In this document: piece after piece, positions 41,774-50,231 of the stretch
Layout: every line of letters begins with the position of its first letter
How positions within the stretch are numbered: the first letter of the stretch is position 1
NCBI GenBank assembly: GCA_036373915.1
Contig: DASUUU010000147.1
Location: forward strand, 1 to 57,265
From: JASLBX01 sp036373915
GTDB lineage: Bacteria > Actinomycetota > Actinomycetes > Jiangellales > Jiangellaceae
Length of the DNA: 57,265 nt
Direction: 5' to 3'
Program-made: the position numbers and the translations under genes
Notes under the pieces: model-generated
Databases searched by the model: none
The model's input: only the letters and a program-made list of their open reading frames with translations
Told to the model about the DNA's origin: nothing

Positions 41774-43300
41774 GTGGTCCGGCCCGCAGCCGGGACGCCC
41801 AACGTTCGACCCACCGATCACGAGCGCCGGGCCCGGCTCGCCTGGCCGGCCGCGCCCCCTGCACCCATCGAGGTCCGGGGCTGGGGCTGGCGGTACGCCG
41901 GACGCCGAGCGTGGGCCTGCCGCGGAGTCGATCTTCGGATCGAGCCTGGCGAGCGGGTACTGCTCGTCGGCCCGTCCGGCGGGGGCAAGTCGACCCTGCT
42001 ACACGGCATCGCCGGACTGCTCGACCGGGAGGCGGCCGCAGAGGTGGAGGGTGGGATTCTCGTGGGCGGGCGACCCGCGGGAACCGATCGCAGCCTGGTC
42101 GGGATGCTGTTCCAGGATCCTGAATCGGCCCTGATGATGGCGCGGGCCGGCGATGACGTCGCCTTCGGCCTGGAGAATGCCGGCGTGCCGACCGGCGAGA
42201 TCTGGCCACGGGTGGACGCCGCCCTAGATCTGGTCGGATTCCCGTACGGCGGCGACCGCTCGACGGCGGCGCTCTCGGGCGGAGAGCAGCAGCGGCTGGC
42301 CCTGGCCGGCACCGTCGTCCGCGGCCCGTCCCTGCTGATCCTGGACGAACCCACGGCCAACCTCGACCCGGCCGGTACGACCACCGTCCTGGACGCCGTC
42401 GACCGGGTGCTCGCCGAGACCGGGTCGACGCTGCTGATGGTCGAGCACCACGTCCAAGCCGCCCTCCCCCTCGTCAACCGAGTGGTGGTGCTCGAACCGG
42501 GCGGGGGGATCATCGACGACGGCACGCCGGACGCCGTCTTCGGCCGGCGGGGCACCGATCTGGCAAGGGCCGGCGTCTGGGTTCCTGCGCCGTGGGGTCC
42601 CCCGCCACCGACGCCGCGTCGCGGGCGCCGTCCGGGGCCGGCTGTGCTGGATGGCCGGGGGCTGAGCGCGCGGTACACCCCCGGCGCCGCCCCAGCGTTA
42701 GAGGGCGCGAACATCACCCTGCATGAGGGCGAGGCCGTGGCGGTGACCGGGGCCAACGGAAGCGGCAAGTCCACCTTGGCCCTGCTGCTGGCCGGGCTCC
42801 TCGTGCCGTCGTCGGGGACGGCCACGTTGCGCGCCGATCCGTCGCGCCCGCTTCACCGGTGGCGCGCACGCGAGTTGTGCCGGCGCATCGGCATGGTTTT
42901 CCAGGATCCCGAGCACCAGTTCCTTACCTCCCGTGTCGACGCCGAGTTGATGATCGCGCCCAGGCAGGCCGGTGTGCCGGCCGAAACGGCGGTGCGCCGT
43001 CGCGACGAGTTGCTCCAGCGACTCGGGCTGGACCGGCTGTCAGCAGCGAACCCGTTCACCCTTTCCGGCGGAGAGAAGCGCCGGCTGTCGGTCGCCACCG
43101 CGCTGACGACCAGGCCGGACGTCGTCGTGCTGGACGAACCCACCTTCGGCCAGGACGCAAGGACGTGGGCAGAGCTGGTCGACCTGTGTGCCGACCTGCG
43201 CGACCGCGGCACCGCCCTGCTCGTCGTCACGCACGACGAGCAGTTCGTAAACGCCCTTGCGGACCGCCGTCTGATAGCGGATTCGGGACGGCTGTCGTGA
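41774..43300 (+). CDS. ykoD: YkoD: ECF transporter ATPase with two fused ATP-binding domains
   Basis: 508 aa from GTG 41774, 5 bp after ykoE; the frame stays open further upstream through ykoE but without a start. Domain 1: Walker A GPSGGGKST (about residue 70), signature LSGGEQQRLALAG, Walker B LLILDEPTANLDP. Domain 2 (about 300-508): GANGSGKST, LSGGEKRRLSVATAL, VVVLDEPTFGQD. A fused pair takes the place of separate EcfA and EcfA'. Its TGA overlaps the ykoC GTG (GTGA at 43297-43300). Confidence 0.94.
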   Translation: MVRPAAGTPNVRPTDHERRARLAWPAAPPAPIEVRGWGWRYAGRRAWACRGVDLRIEPGERVLLVGPSGGGKSTLLHGIAGLLDREAAAEVEGGILVGGRPAGTDRSLVGMLFQDPESALMMARAGDDVAFGLENAGVPTGEIWPRVDAALDLVGFPYGGDRSTAALSGGEQQRLALAGTVVRGPSLLILDEPTANLDPAGTTTVLDAVDRVLAETGSTLLMVEHHVQAALPLVNRVVVLEPGGGIIDDGTPDAVFGRRGTDLARAGVWVPAPWGPPPPTPRRGRRPGPAVLDGRGLSARYTPGAAPALEGANITLHEGEAVAVTGANGSGKSTLALLLAGLLVPSSGTATLRADPSRPLHRWRARELCRRIGMVFQDPEHQFLTSRVDAELMIAPRQAGVPAETAVRRRDELLQRLGLDRLSAANPFTLSGGEKRRLSVATALTTRPDVVVLDEPTFGQDARTWAELVDLCADLRDRGTALLVVTHDEQFVNALADRRLIADSGRLS

Positions 43301-44103
43301 GCGGGTTCGCGGTTCCCGTGGTGTCCGATTCCGGGGCGCCGATCGCCCGGCGCAGTCCGCTGGCGAAGATCGCCGCAGCATTGCTGCCCGGACTTGTGCT
43401 GCTGGCCAGCATCGACCCGGTAGCGCCCGCGGTGGTATTGGCGGCAACGCTGCTCTGCGTCCCGCTGTGTGGCGTCACCTGGCGGGCCCTTGCCCGGCGG
43501 GCCTGGCCCCTGGCGCTTGCCGTCGTGACGCTGGCCCTGGGCAACGCGGTGTTCACCGGTCGCAAGGGCGGGACGACGCTGTTAGAGCTCGGACCGGCGC
43601 TGCTCACCACCGAGAGCCTCGGTGTTGGCGGAGCGGCCGGGTTGCGGGTCGCGGCCATCGCGCTGCCGGGCGTCCTGGCGATCCTGACCATCGATCCTGT
43701 CGACCTGGCCGACGCTCTCGTCCAGCGGCTGCGGGTGCCGGCCAGGTTCGCCTACGGCGCCCTCGCCGGGTTGCGGCTCGCGCCGCTGCTGGCCGCGGAC
43801 TGGGCGACGTTGGGACGCGCTCGCCGGGCTCGCGGGCTGGCTGCGGGCGCCAACCCGGTGCGCGGGGTACGACTGTTCGCCGGCAAGGTCTTCGCCCTGC
43901 TGGTCGGCGCCGTGCGACGGGCGACCCGGCTCGCTGCGGCCATGGAGGCACGCGGATTCGACAGCGGCCAGGTCAGGACGGCGGCCCGCGAGCAGCGGTT
44001 CGACCGAGGAGACGCGGCGCTGGTAGCGGCGTCGGCCGTCGTCACCGTCGCCGCCGTTGGTCTGTCGGTCGCCACGGGCGCCTGGGATCCGTTGCTGTCC
44101 TGA
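43297..44103 (+). CDS. ykoC: YkoC: ECF transporter transmembrane (T) component
   Basis: 268 aa. Hydrophobic segments in the N-terminal 130 residues and a cytoplasmic coupling region with the two EcfT Arg-signature motifs, seen as LGRARRARGL and AMEARGF (about 165-215). It couples the YkoD ATPase to the YkoE substrate subunit. Start GTG 43297 overlaps the ykoD stop by 4 bp, making all three co-translated. The stop is 63 bp before a family A half repeat. Confidence 0.92.
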   Translation: MSGFAVPVVSDSGAPIARRSPLAKIAAALLPGLVLLASIDPVAPAVVLAATLLCVPLCGVTWRALARRAWPLALAVVTLALGNAVFTGRKGGTTLLELGPALLTTESLGVGGAAGLRVAAIALPGVLAILTIDPVDLADALVQRLRVPARFAYGALAGLRLAPLLAADWATLGRARRARGLAAGANPVRGVRLFAGKVFALLVGAVRRATRLAAAMEARGFDSGQVRTAAREQRFDRGDAALVAASAVVTVAAVGLSVATGAWDPLLS

Positions 44104-44166
44104 CGCAGGCACGAGGGCCGTGCTGCGGCGAGGGTGGGCCGCCCACCAGAGTCGTCGGCGGATCTA

Positions 44167-44214
44167 CATGCTTGCGGGCCTATAGGTACGTCGGGCCGCC
44201 TGCCGAACGTGATC
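44167..44214. repeat. Family A palindromic repeat, copy 2 (right half only)
   Basis: CATGC(T)TGCGG core (44167 onward) and the right arm CCGCCTGCCGAACGTGATC (44196-44214) are conserved with the copies at 4268-4347 and 54707-54786. The left arm is missing, so this copy cannot form the long hairpin. It lies between the convergent stops of ykoC (44103) and marR (44220). Confidence 0.75.
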
Positions 44215-44219
44215 GAACG

Positions 44220-44675
44220 TCAGCGATCGAGGCGGCTGAGGTAGGCGGCCAAGGCGCGCAGATCCTCGTCGGAGTAGCGGGACATGACGTACTCGCGAAT
44301 CCCGCGCAAATGAGTACCCGACGCCTCGCGGAGCCGCTCGTAACCGTAGTCGGTGAGCACGGCGTAGAAGCCGCGGCCGTCCTGCTCGGCATGTTGGCGC
44401 CGGACGAGACCCTCTGCGACCAACCGGTCGACAAGGCGGGTCAGCCCGCTGGGCGACAGCATCACCCGGTCGGCCAGCTCGCTCATGCGCAGCCGGTGCC
44501 CATCGGCCTCGACCAGCCGGACAAGGACGTCGTACCAGGCCAGCGGCAGGTTGTGGGTGCTCTGCAGATCGTCCTCGAGCCGCCTTAACAACCGGGCGTG
44601 CACGCGCAGGAACAACCGCCACACCTCGAGTTGCTCAGGTGTGATCCGCTCGTCGGTGCTCCGCCGGGTCTGCAT
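44220..44675 (-). CDS. MarR-family transcriptional regulator
   Basis: 151 aa from ATG 44675, with TACGAT 9 nt upstream as a probable -10, giving a near-leaderless message divergent from mrp. Winged helix from about residue 40: LPLAWYDVLVRLVEAD, LRMSELADRVMLSPSGLTRLVDRLV and the wing VRRQHAEQDGRGFYAVLTDYGY. The frame remains open upstream through mrp but as a shadow. Ligand and targets unknown. Confidence 0.9.
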   Translation of the reverse strand: MQTRRSTDERITPEQLEVWRLFLRVHARLLRRLEDDLQSTHNLPLAWYDVLVRLVEADGHRLRMSELADRVMLSPSGLTRLVDRLVAEGLVRRQHAEQDGRGFYAVLTDYGYERLREASGTHLRGIREYVMSRYSDEDLRALAAYLSRLDR

Positions 44676-44723
44676 CGCGATGCGATCGTAGCCCGATGAC
44701 GCCCAGCACGTAGCATCGTGAGT

Positions 44724-45875
44724 ATGAGTTCCGTCCCGACGACAGACCAGGTCATGGCCGCGCTGGCCACGGTCAACGACCCCGAGATCCGCCGGCCGAT
44801 CACCGAACTCGACATGGTGAAGGCCGTCGACGTCGACGAATCCGGCCGGATCCGCGTCGAGGTGTACCTGACGGTCGCCGGGTGCCCCCTCAGGGACACC
44901 ATCACCCGCGACGTCACTGCGGCCGTGTCCGACCTGGCCGGGGTGAGCTCGGTCGACGTCGTGCTGGACGTCATGTCGGACGCGCAGCGCGGCGCGCTGA
45001 AACAGAAGCTCCGCGGTGGCCAGCCCGAGCGTGAGATCCCCTTCGCCAAGCCAGGGTCGCTGACGAAGGTCTTCGCGGTGGCTTCCGGCAAGGGCGGGGT
45101 CGGCAAGTCGTCGGTCACAGCCAACCTGGCCGCCGCGATGGCCCAGGACGGCGTGCGCGTCGGACTGCTCGATGCCGACATCTACGGACACTCCGCACCG
45201 CGCATGCTCGGCATCGACGGCAGCCACCCGACGATCGTCGAGAGCATGATCATGCCGGTTCCGGCACACGGCGTGAAAGTCATCTCGACCGAGATGTTCA
45301 AACCGGACCGCGATGCGCCCGTGGCTTGGCGCGGCCCGATGCTGCATCGGGCCTTGCAGCAGTTCCTGTCCGACGTCTACTGGGGCGATCTGGACGTACT
45401 CCTGCTCGACCTGCCACCAGGCACCGGCGACGTCGCCATCTCGCTGGCCCAGCTACTGCCGGCCGCGGAGGTCGTGGTCGTGACCACGCCGCAGCTGGCC
45501 GCCGCCGAGGTCGCCGAGCGGGCGGGTTCGATCGCCTTGCAGACCCATCAGCAGGTCGCCGGCGTCATCGAGAACATGTCGTACCTGCCATGCCCCCACT
45601 GCGGGCCGGAACACCGGTTGGAGATCTTCGGCAGCGGCGGCGGTCAGCACGTCGCCGACGGGCTCGCGCGCCGGCTCGGCACCACGGTGCCATTGCTCGG
45701 CGAGATCCCGCTCGATCCGCGGATCAGGGAGGGCGGCGACGCCGGATCTCCTCTCGTCGTCTCCGACCCCGAAGCGCCCGCCTCGAAGGCGCTGCGCGAG
45801 ATCGCCCGTCGCCTGTCGCACCGCAAGCGCGGCCTGGCCGGCATGTCACTCAACCTGACGCCCGCCTCACGTTGA
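44724..45875 (+). CDS. mrp: Mrp/ApbC-type Fe-S cluster carrier ATPase
   Basis: 383 aa from ATG 44724; TAGCAT at 44711-44716 leaves 7 nt to that ATG, a leaderless start, whereas GTG 44718 would be too close. N-terminal MIP18/DUF59 domain (about 1-90, with GCPLRDTI Cys). P-loop GKGGVGKSS (about 125-133), DADIYGHSAPRML and LLLDLPPGTGD, and the bridging CPHCG motif near residue 290 that holds a labile 4Fe-4S cluster at the dimer interface. Mycobacterial order mrp-tatB-htrA-rseA-sigE is retained. The stop codon TGA lies inside a family B repeat. Confidence 0.93.
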   Translation: MSSVPTTDQVMAALATVNDPEIRRPITELDMVKAVDVDESGRIRVEVYLTVAGCPLRDTITRDVTAAVSDLAGVSSVDVVLDVMSDAQRGALKQKLRGGQPEREIPFAKPGSLTKVFAVASGKGGVGKSSVTANLAAAMAQDGVRVGLLDADIYGHSAPRMLGIDGSHPTIVESMIMPVPAHGVKVISTEMFKPDRDAPVAWRGPMLHRALQQFLSDVYWGDLDVLLLDLPPGTGDVAISLAQLLPAAEVVVVTTPQLAAAEVAERAGSIALQTHQQVAGVIENMSYLPCPHCGPEHRLEIFGSGGGQHVADGLARRLGTTVPLLGEIPLDPRIREGGDAGSPLVVSDPEAPASKALREIARRLSHRKRGLAGMSLNLTPASR

Positions 45876-45986
45876 TCATGCAAAGCTGGTGCGACACGCC
45901 GTAACGTACCAAATGTCCTGTTGCCTAGCGACCACCGCATATGTGGGACAACTCGGCGTGTCGCCCCACAATTGCATGATCAACGT
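45869..45986. repeat. Family B palindromic repeat, copy 2 (118 bp)
   Basis: Arms 45869-45901 and 45954-45986 are 33-bp inverted repeats with four mismatches; both share GTTGATCATGCAA and GCGACACGCCG with copy 1 at 19106-19210. The loop sequence is unrelated between the copies. It sits between the convergent stops of mrp and tatB and overlaps the mrp stop. Confidence 0.85.
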
Positions 45987-45992
45987 ACGGGG

Positions 45993-46442
45993 TTACGTGG
46001 TGTCGGGATCGTAGGGCAGCTCGGGCTGCGCGGCCGCGGGCGTTGCGGTCTGCGCAGGTTCCTGGTCCGCGCTCGGGCGGCGGCCGCCGTTGGCGCTGGC
46101 CGTGCTGTCCGGCTGACGGGCTCCGTTCGCGTTGGCGGACGCTTTGCCGCCCGAGGCGACGTCGTCCAGGTTGAGCTCGTCGAGGTCGACGCCGTCGAGC
46201 ACCTTGTCGCGAACAAAGGCCTTCGGGTTGCGTAGTTGCTTCAGGGTCCGAAGGTCCTCTTCGTCGATGCCGAGGTCCTGGATGCTGACGCCCATGTCGC
46301 GTCTGGCGTTGGCGACCATCTTGCGCATGTCGCGCACGAACGACGCTGCCTGTTTGGCCATCTCGGGCAGCCGGTCGGGACCGAAGACGATGAGAGCCAC
46401 GACCAAGATGATCGCTATCTCGCCCAACCCAAGGCCGAACAC
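45993..46442 (-). CDS. tatB: Sec-independent protein translocase subunit TatB
   Basis: 149 aa from GTG 46442 with GGGAG 7 nt upstream. One N-terminal membrane helix (about 5-22, IAIILVVALIVFGPDRLPEM) with the FGPxxLP hinge of TatA/B, then an amphipathic helix and a long disordered tail (about 90-149, Asn/Ala/Pro-rich). It is a component of the twin-arginine export machine for folded proteins. Linkage to sigE-rseA-htrA is conserved in actinobacteria, so it is probably part of the envelope-stress regulon. Confidence 0.93.
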   Translation of the reverse strand: MFGLGLGEIAIILVVALIVFGPDRLPEMAKQAASFVRDMRKMVANARRDMGVSIQDLGIDEEDLRTLKQLRNPKAFVRDKVLDGVDLDELNLDDVASGGKASANANGARQPDSTASANGGRRPSADQEPAQTATPAAAQPELPYDPDTT

Positions 46443-46494
46443 GGCGGCTCCCTCGACTACCCGGACAGCTATCTCGTTCCAGGGTACGGCGCAA

Positions 46495-47745
46495 TCAGCC
46501 AGTCTCCGAGTCCAGGGTCAAGGTCGCCTCCGCCTCGACCCCGTCCCGGACGTACCGCAGCGTGACTTCATCGCCCGGCTGCCGAGTGCGCAGAAGGACG
46601 ACAAGCTCGTCCGGCGTCGAAACCGGATGGCCGTCGATCGCCACGATCACGTCCCCCGGACGCATACCGGCCCGCTCGGCCGGGCCGTCCCGGACCACGC
46701 CGGGATTCTCGTCGGTGTCCGCCGCGATCCTTGCGCCCGGCTCGTCATACGACGGGTCGAGCCGCACGCCCATCACCGGGTACTGCGCGACACCGGTTGC
46801 GATGATCTGCTCCGCCGTGCGCCGGGCCTGGTCGATGGGGATGGCGAAGCCGAGCCCGATACTGCCCGAGGCGCCCGAGAACCCGAGCGTCGCGATCGCC
46901 GAGTTGACCCCGATCACGCGGCCGTGAAGGTCGACCAGCGGGCCACCTGAGTTGCCGGGATTGATGGCGGCGTCGGTCTGCAACGCGTTGATGAATGCCT
47001 GCTCCCCTTGACCACCGGCGGTCACCGGGCGGTCGAGAGCGGACACGATGCCACTCGTGACGGTGCCCTCCAGCCCCAGCGGGCTGCCGATGGCCAGTAC
47101 CGGATCGCCGACCGCCACGTTCGCCGAGTTCCCCAGCACGACGGGCGTGAGGTCGTCGCGATCCACCCGAAGCACGGCGAGGTCATAGCTCGCACTGGTC
47201 CCGACGATCTCCGCCTCTTCGCGACTGCCGTCAGTGAAACCGAGCTCGATGCTGTCAGCGTTCCGGACGACGTGGTGATTCGTGACGACGTAACCGTCAT
47301 CGGAGATGACGAATCCCGAGCCGGTGCCGTCGCCTGCGGCTACCGACACCACACTTGCAAGCACCATTTCGGCGATTCCCGCCACGGAGTCCGGCGGAAC
47401 CTCCCTCAGCGCCGCGGGATCAGCGCCGAGCACGGTCACGACCGGCGTTCCCGTCGCCTGGGTATCGTCGTCGATCAAGGACGCGGTGAGCGCCCCCGCC
47501 GAGCCGGCCAGCAGAGCGATGGCCGCCGCACCGCCTACAAGCGCGCCGAAACCGGGGCCGGCCTTCTCAGGTGGCTGCTCCTCCGGGATGACCCACGGGT
47601 CGTGAATCTCCGGCACCTGGTCCGGCGGCGATGGGCTCAGCGGCGTTTCGTCGCCATCGCTTCCGGTGAGCCGGGCGGGACCCTCCTCGGGCCACGGTCC
47701 CGGTCGCGACCAGCCAGGACTCGCAGACCCCTGCTCACGGCTCAT
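46495..47745 (-). CDS. htrA: HtrA/DegP-like trypsin-type serine protease with PDZ domain
   Basis: 416 aa from ATG 47745 (GGGAG 9 nt upstream). Cytoplasmic disordered Pro/Glu-rich N-terminus (about 1-65), one membrane helix (about 66-90), the protease domain with triad VTNHHVV (His), YDLAVLRV (Asp) and GNSGGPLV (Ser), then a PDZ domain (about 310-410) with PAERAGMRPGDVIVAIDG. This envelope-quality-control protease is regulated by the sigE cascade and follows the RseB-like gene by 20 bp. Confidence 0.93.
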   Translation of the reverse strand: MSREQGSASPGWSRPGPWPEEGPARLTGSDGDETPLSPSPPDQVPEIHDPWVIPEEQPPEKAGPGFGALVGGAAAIALLAGSAGALTASLIDDDTQATGTPVVTVLGADPAALREVPPDSVAGIAEMVLASVVSVAAGDGTGSGFVISDDGYVVTNHHVVRNADSIELGFTDGSREEAEIVGTSASYDLAVLRVDRDDLTPVVLGNSANVAVGDPVLAIGSPLGLEGTVTSGIVSALDRPVTAGGQGEQAFINALQTDAAINPGNSGGPLVDLHGRVIGVNSAIATLGFSGASGSIGLGFAIPIDQARRTAEQIIATGVAQYPVMGVRLDPSYDEPGARIAADTDENPGVVRDGPAERAGMRPGDVIVAIDGHPVSTPDELVVLLRTRQPGDEVTLRYVRDGVEAEATLTLDSETG

Positions 47746-47765
47746 GTGTCGATTCTCCCAGCCGT

Positions 47766-48854
47766 CTAGTCGAATGGGTTCAGCCAAGAGACGAGCTTCT
47801 TGGCCCCCCGACCGATCCGTTGGATCAGTCCGGAGGAGGTACCCACCTCGCCGGGCGGGTACTCCTCGAGCACCGACTCGACACCCTCGAGTGATCCGTC
47901 AGCCACCACAGTGATCACCCGGCCGTCGTCGGTGGCCCACACGAATTGGCTGGGCGGGCCAGCAGAGGTGTAGACAACCCCGTCACCATGTGCAGTGCGG
48001 TCGAACCCGTCGAGGGAGTCCGGATCCAGCCGGCCGTACTGTTCGAACACCGATACCGTCGCGACGCCGTCGGAATAGCTCAGCTGGACGGCGCCGCCGT
48101 GGCGCGTGGCCTCGTAGAGCATGAGGTTGCCGGCAAGCTCGGACGGGCAACGCCAGCCGTCCGCCCGCATAGCGGCCAGGTCGGCGTGCGACAGCCCGGA
48201 CACCGACGGGGCCAGGCCTGCCCTCGCCGCCGTCGTTCGGGGCGCCACGCCCACGAATCGGGACTCGGCAAGAGCAATGTCGATCTCGACGAATGCGCTG
48301 GCCGATACGGCATGGCCGGCCTCGTCGTAGACTTCGCGGCGCAGTGCCAGCGCATACTCGGAGTCCAACCACAGGCGCGCGGCCAGCGACCCGTCCGGGC
48401 GGCGGGCTCCGACGATGTCGGCAGGACGGCCGGCGATGCGCGCGTGTCCGAGGAACTCGACCTCGTACGCCTTGACCAGAAGGCCGATCGGCCCGCCATC
48501 GCCGGCCAACCATGATCCTGCCTGCTCGGGCACCATGACCGCCCGCTCGCCATGGTCCACAGCCAGCATGGTCGTACCGTCGCTGTGCCTCAACTGGACG
48601 ATCGCGCTTGTCGAGCGCGACCTGTCCAGCACCGACCACGAGCTCACATACTGGGTGCCGGTGTAGGTGAGCCGGTCCGGCGCGCTCATCGCTCGGTAGA
48701 GCAGGGCTACCGCGCGCGAGTCGTCGTGACTGCTGCGCGGCTCGCGGCCGTGCGCCGGAGTCACGAGCCCGCACACCACGAGCGCCCCTGCCACCAGCAC
48801 CACAACGATGGTCGGTGTGATGTGGCGGACGGCGTTGGATCGGGTCGGTGTCAC
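47766..48854 (-). CDS. MucB/RseB-like envelope-stress regulator
   Basis: 362 aa. One N-terminal membrane segment or signal (about 13-33), then a LolA-like lipid-binding fold (MucB/RseB N-terminal: LLYRAMSAPDRLTYTGTQYVSSW) and a C-terminal RseB-type domain ending in LNPFD. RseB binds anti-sigma factor RseA and shields it from proteolysis until lipids or misfolded protein displace it. ATG 48854 overlaps the rseA stop by one base, so they are translationally linked, and htrA follows. Not all actinobacteria carry this gene between rseA and htrA. Confidence 0.82.
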   Translation of the reverse strand: MTPTRSNAVRHITPTIVVVLVAGALVVCGLVTPAHGREPRSSHDDSRAVALLYRAMSAPDRLTYTGTQYVSSWSVLDRSRSTSAIVQLRHSDGTTMLAVDHGERAVMVPEQAGSWLAGDGGPIGLLVKAYEVEFLGHARIAGRPADIVGARRPDGSLAARLWLDSEYALALRREVYDEAGHAVSASAFVEIDIALAESRFVGVAPRTTAARAGLAPSVSGLSHADLAAMRADGWRCPSELAGNLMLYEATRHGGAVQLSYSDGVATVSVFEQYGRLDPDSLDGFDRTAHGDGVVYTSAGPPSQFVWATDDGRVITVVADGSLEGVESVLEEYPPGEVGTSSGLIQRIGRGAKKLVSWLNPFD

Positions 48855-49411
48855 TACGGATCCTGCGGCACGCTGCTGGCCGGGACGACGACGGCCGACG
48901 GATCGGCGAACGGCAGGGCGCCAGATGATCGGGCGTGCTCGACGGTGAACTGCTGCATGGGAGGTACGACCGGGTCCTCGGGTTCGGCGCCCAACGATGC
49001 CAGCGCTGCTGCCAGGACCCCCAGCGACACCGATCCGGCGAGGGCGTACCGCACTCCGGACCGGCGGGCGGTTGGCGTGGCGTCGATGTGCGGCTCTCGC
49101 GGCTGCGGGACACTACCGGCCGGGATCGCCGCCGGGCGCCACCGGGCCGGCGCGGGTGCGGATCCAGGGAAGGCCGTCCGGTCTGGAGGAAGCGGGCCAT
49201 CCGGGCCTGGTAGTTCGTGCAGCATCTGCACGAACCGTTCGGAAGGCTGGATGTCGGGGAGGTTTCGCAACATGTCCGCGACACCGCGTTCGGCCGCGAC
49301 GGCGGCCTGGCAGGCTGAACACCGGGCAAGATGCGCGAGAGCGACGTCGCGGTCGTCGTGGTCGAGCTGTTCGTCGACAAGGGCGGTTACGCGTTCACCG
49401 AGGTGCTTCAC
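48854..49411 (-). CDS. rseA: Anti-sigma factor of SigE (zinc-binding, RseA-like)
   Basis: 185 aa from GTG 49411, directly after the sigE TGA (TGAGTG). Zinc-associated anti-sigma domain with LAHLARCSACQAA (HxxxCxxC, about 28-35). Next comes a Pro-rich linker, then one membrane helix (about 121-145, YALAGSVSLGVLAAALASLG) and a short exterior tail. It holds SigE at the membrane; in mycobacteria it is degraded after phosphorylation or redox stress. Confidence 0.92.
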   Translation of the reverse strand: MKHLGERVTALVDEQLDHDDRDVALAHLARCSACQAAVAAERGVADMLRNLPDIQPSERFVQMLHELPGPDGPLPPDRTAFPGSAPAPARWRPAAIPAGSVPQPREPHIDATPTARRSGVRYALAGSVSLGVLAAALASLGAEPEDPVVPPMQQFTVEHARSSGALPFADPSAVVVPASSVPQDP

Positions 49412-50056
49412 TCAGGCCTCCTCCCAGGACTCGGCCGAATCGGCTTCCGATGCGGCGCCGTCAACTGCGATCGAGCGGGGCGCGCGATGCTCCAGGGCCG
49501 CCCGGAGCTGTGCGCGGCCGCGGTGGATACGGCTTCGCACGGTGCCCAACTTGACCCCGAGGGTCGCGGCGATCTCCTCGTACGACAGGCCTTCGATGTC
49601 GCACAGCACGACGGCTGCCCGGAAATCCGGCGGCAACGAATCGAGCGCGCCCTGCACGTCGGAGTCCAGCTGCCGGTCGGCCAGCAGGCGGTCCGGGGCC
49701 GGTTCACGCCCGGACAGCCTCTCGGCGGCGTCGTCGCCGAGAGCGTCGAACCGGATCCGCTGCCTCCGGCGGACCATGTCGAGGAACAGGTTCGTGGTGA
49801 TGCGGTGCAGCCAGCCCTCGAAAGTGCCGGGAGTGTACGTGGACAGCGAACGGAACACCCGGATGAACACATCCTGGGTGAGGTCCTCGGCATCGTGCTG
49901 ATTTCCGGTCAAGCGGTACGCGAGCCGGTAGACGCGGGATGAGTGCTCGCGGACTACGTCGTCCCAGCTCGGGGGCGTCCAGTCCGGCGGCACGGGGAGG
50001 GATCTCGGTTCGGGTACGCCGGCGTCGCCGGGCCTGCCTCCCTGGGCATCGGACAC
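49412..50056 (-). CDS. sigE: ECF RNA polymerase sigma factor SigE
   Basis: 214 aa from GTG 50056, which has GGGAGG 7 nt upstream; ATG 50095 is in frame but has only a distant site. Region 2: WDDVVREHSSRVYRLAYRLTGNQHDAEDLTQDVFIRVF (about 40-76), region 4: LPPDFRAAVVLCDIEGLSYEEIAATLGVKLGTVRSRIHRGRAQLR (about 150-192), with cores here YRLTGNQHDAEDLTQDVF and GVKLGTVRSRIHRGR. N-terminus of about 35 residues is Pro-rich. Co-translated with its anti-sigma factor. The two GGAAC promoters upstream suggest autoregulation. Confidence 0.94.
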   Translation of the reverse strand: MSDAQGGRPGDAGVPEPRSLPVPPDWTPPSWDDVVREHSSRVYRLAYRLTGNQHDAEDLTQDVFIRVFRSLSTYTPGTFEGWLHRITTNLFLDMVRRRQRIRFDALGDDAAERLSGREPAPDRLLADRQLDSDVQGALDSLPPDFRAAVVLCDIEGLSYEEIAATLGVKLGTVRSRIHRGRAQLRAALEHRAPRSIAVDGAASEADSAESWEEA

Positions 50057-50121
50057 CGGAACACCTCCCTCGACCGACCGGACTGCCACTGCCATCGTGA
50101 CCGATGACTCCTTTCATAACC

Positions 50122-50210
50122 AACTATTGGAGAGGCACGGCTGTTCCAGCGGCTACCACGGCGCCGGCGGCACCTGCCTCGGCAACGCATCGGATGCACG
50201 CCGCGGTTCC
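50122..50210 (-). promoter_or_regulatory. Two tandem ECF-type promoters (GGAAC) upstream of sigE
   Basis: On the minus strand GGAAC at 50210-50206 is followed after 18 nt by CGTT (50187-50184), and GGAAC at 50147-50143 after 18 nt by GTT (50124-50122). GGAAC with 15-19 nt to CGTT/GTT is the known SigE-type consensus. The proximal site would give transcription near 50115, about 60 nt before the sigE start. The intervening 50096-50231 region holds no other gene. Confidence 0.6.
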
Positions 50211-50231
50211 GAATGGCGTCTAAGCTTCGAC

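Noticed and set aside
44676..45347. Upstream extension of marR through mrp
   Set aside because: Antisense to mrp; ATG 44675 gives a standard MarR length and has a -10 upstream.
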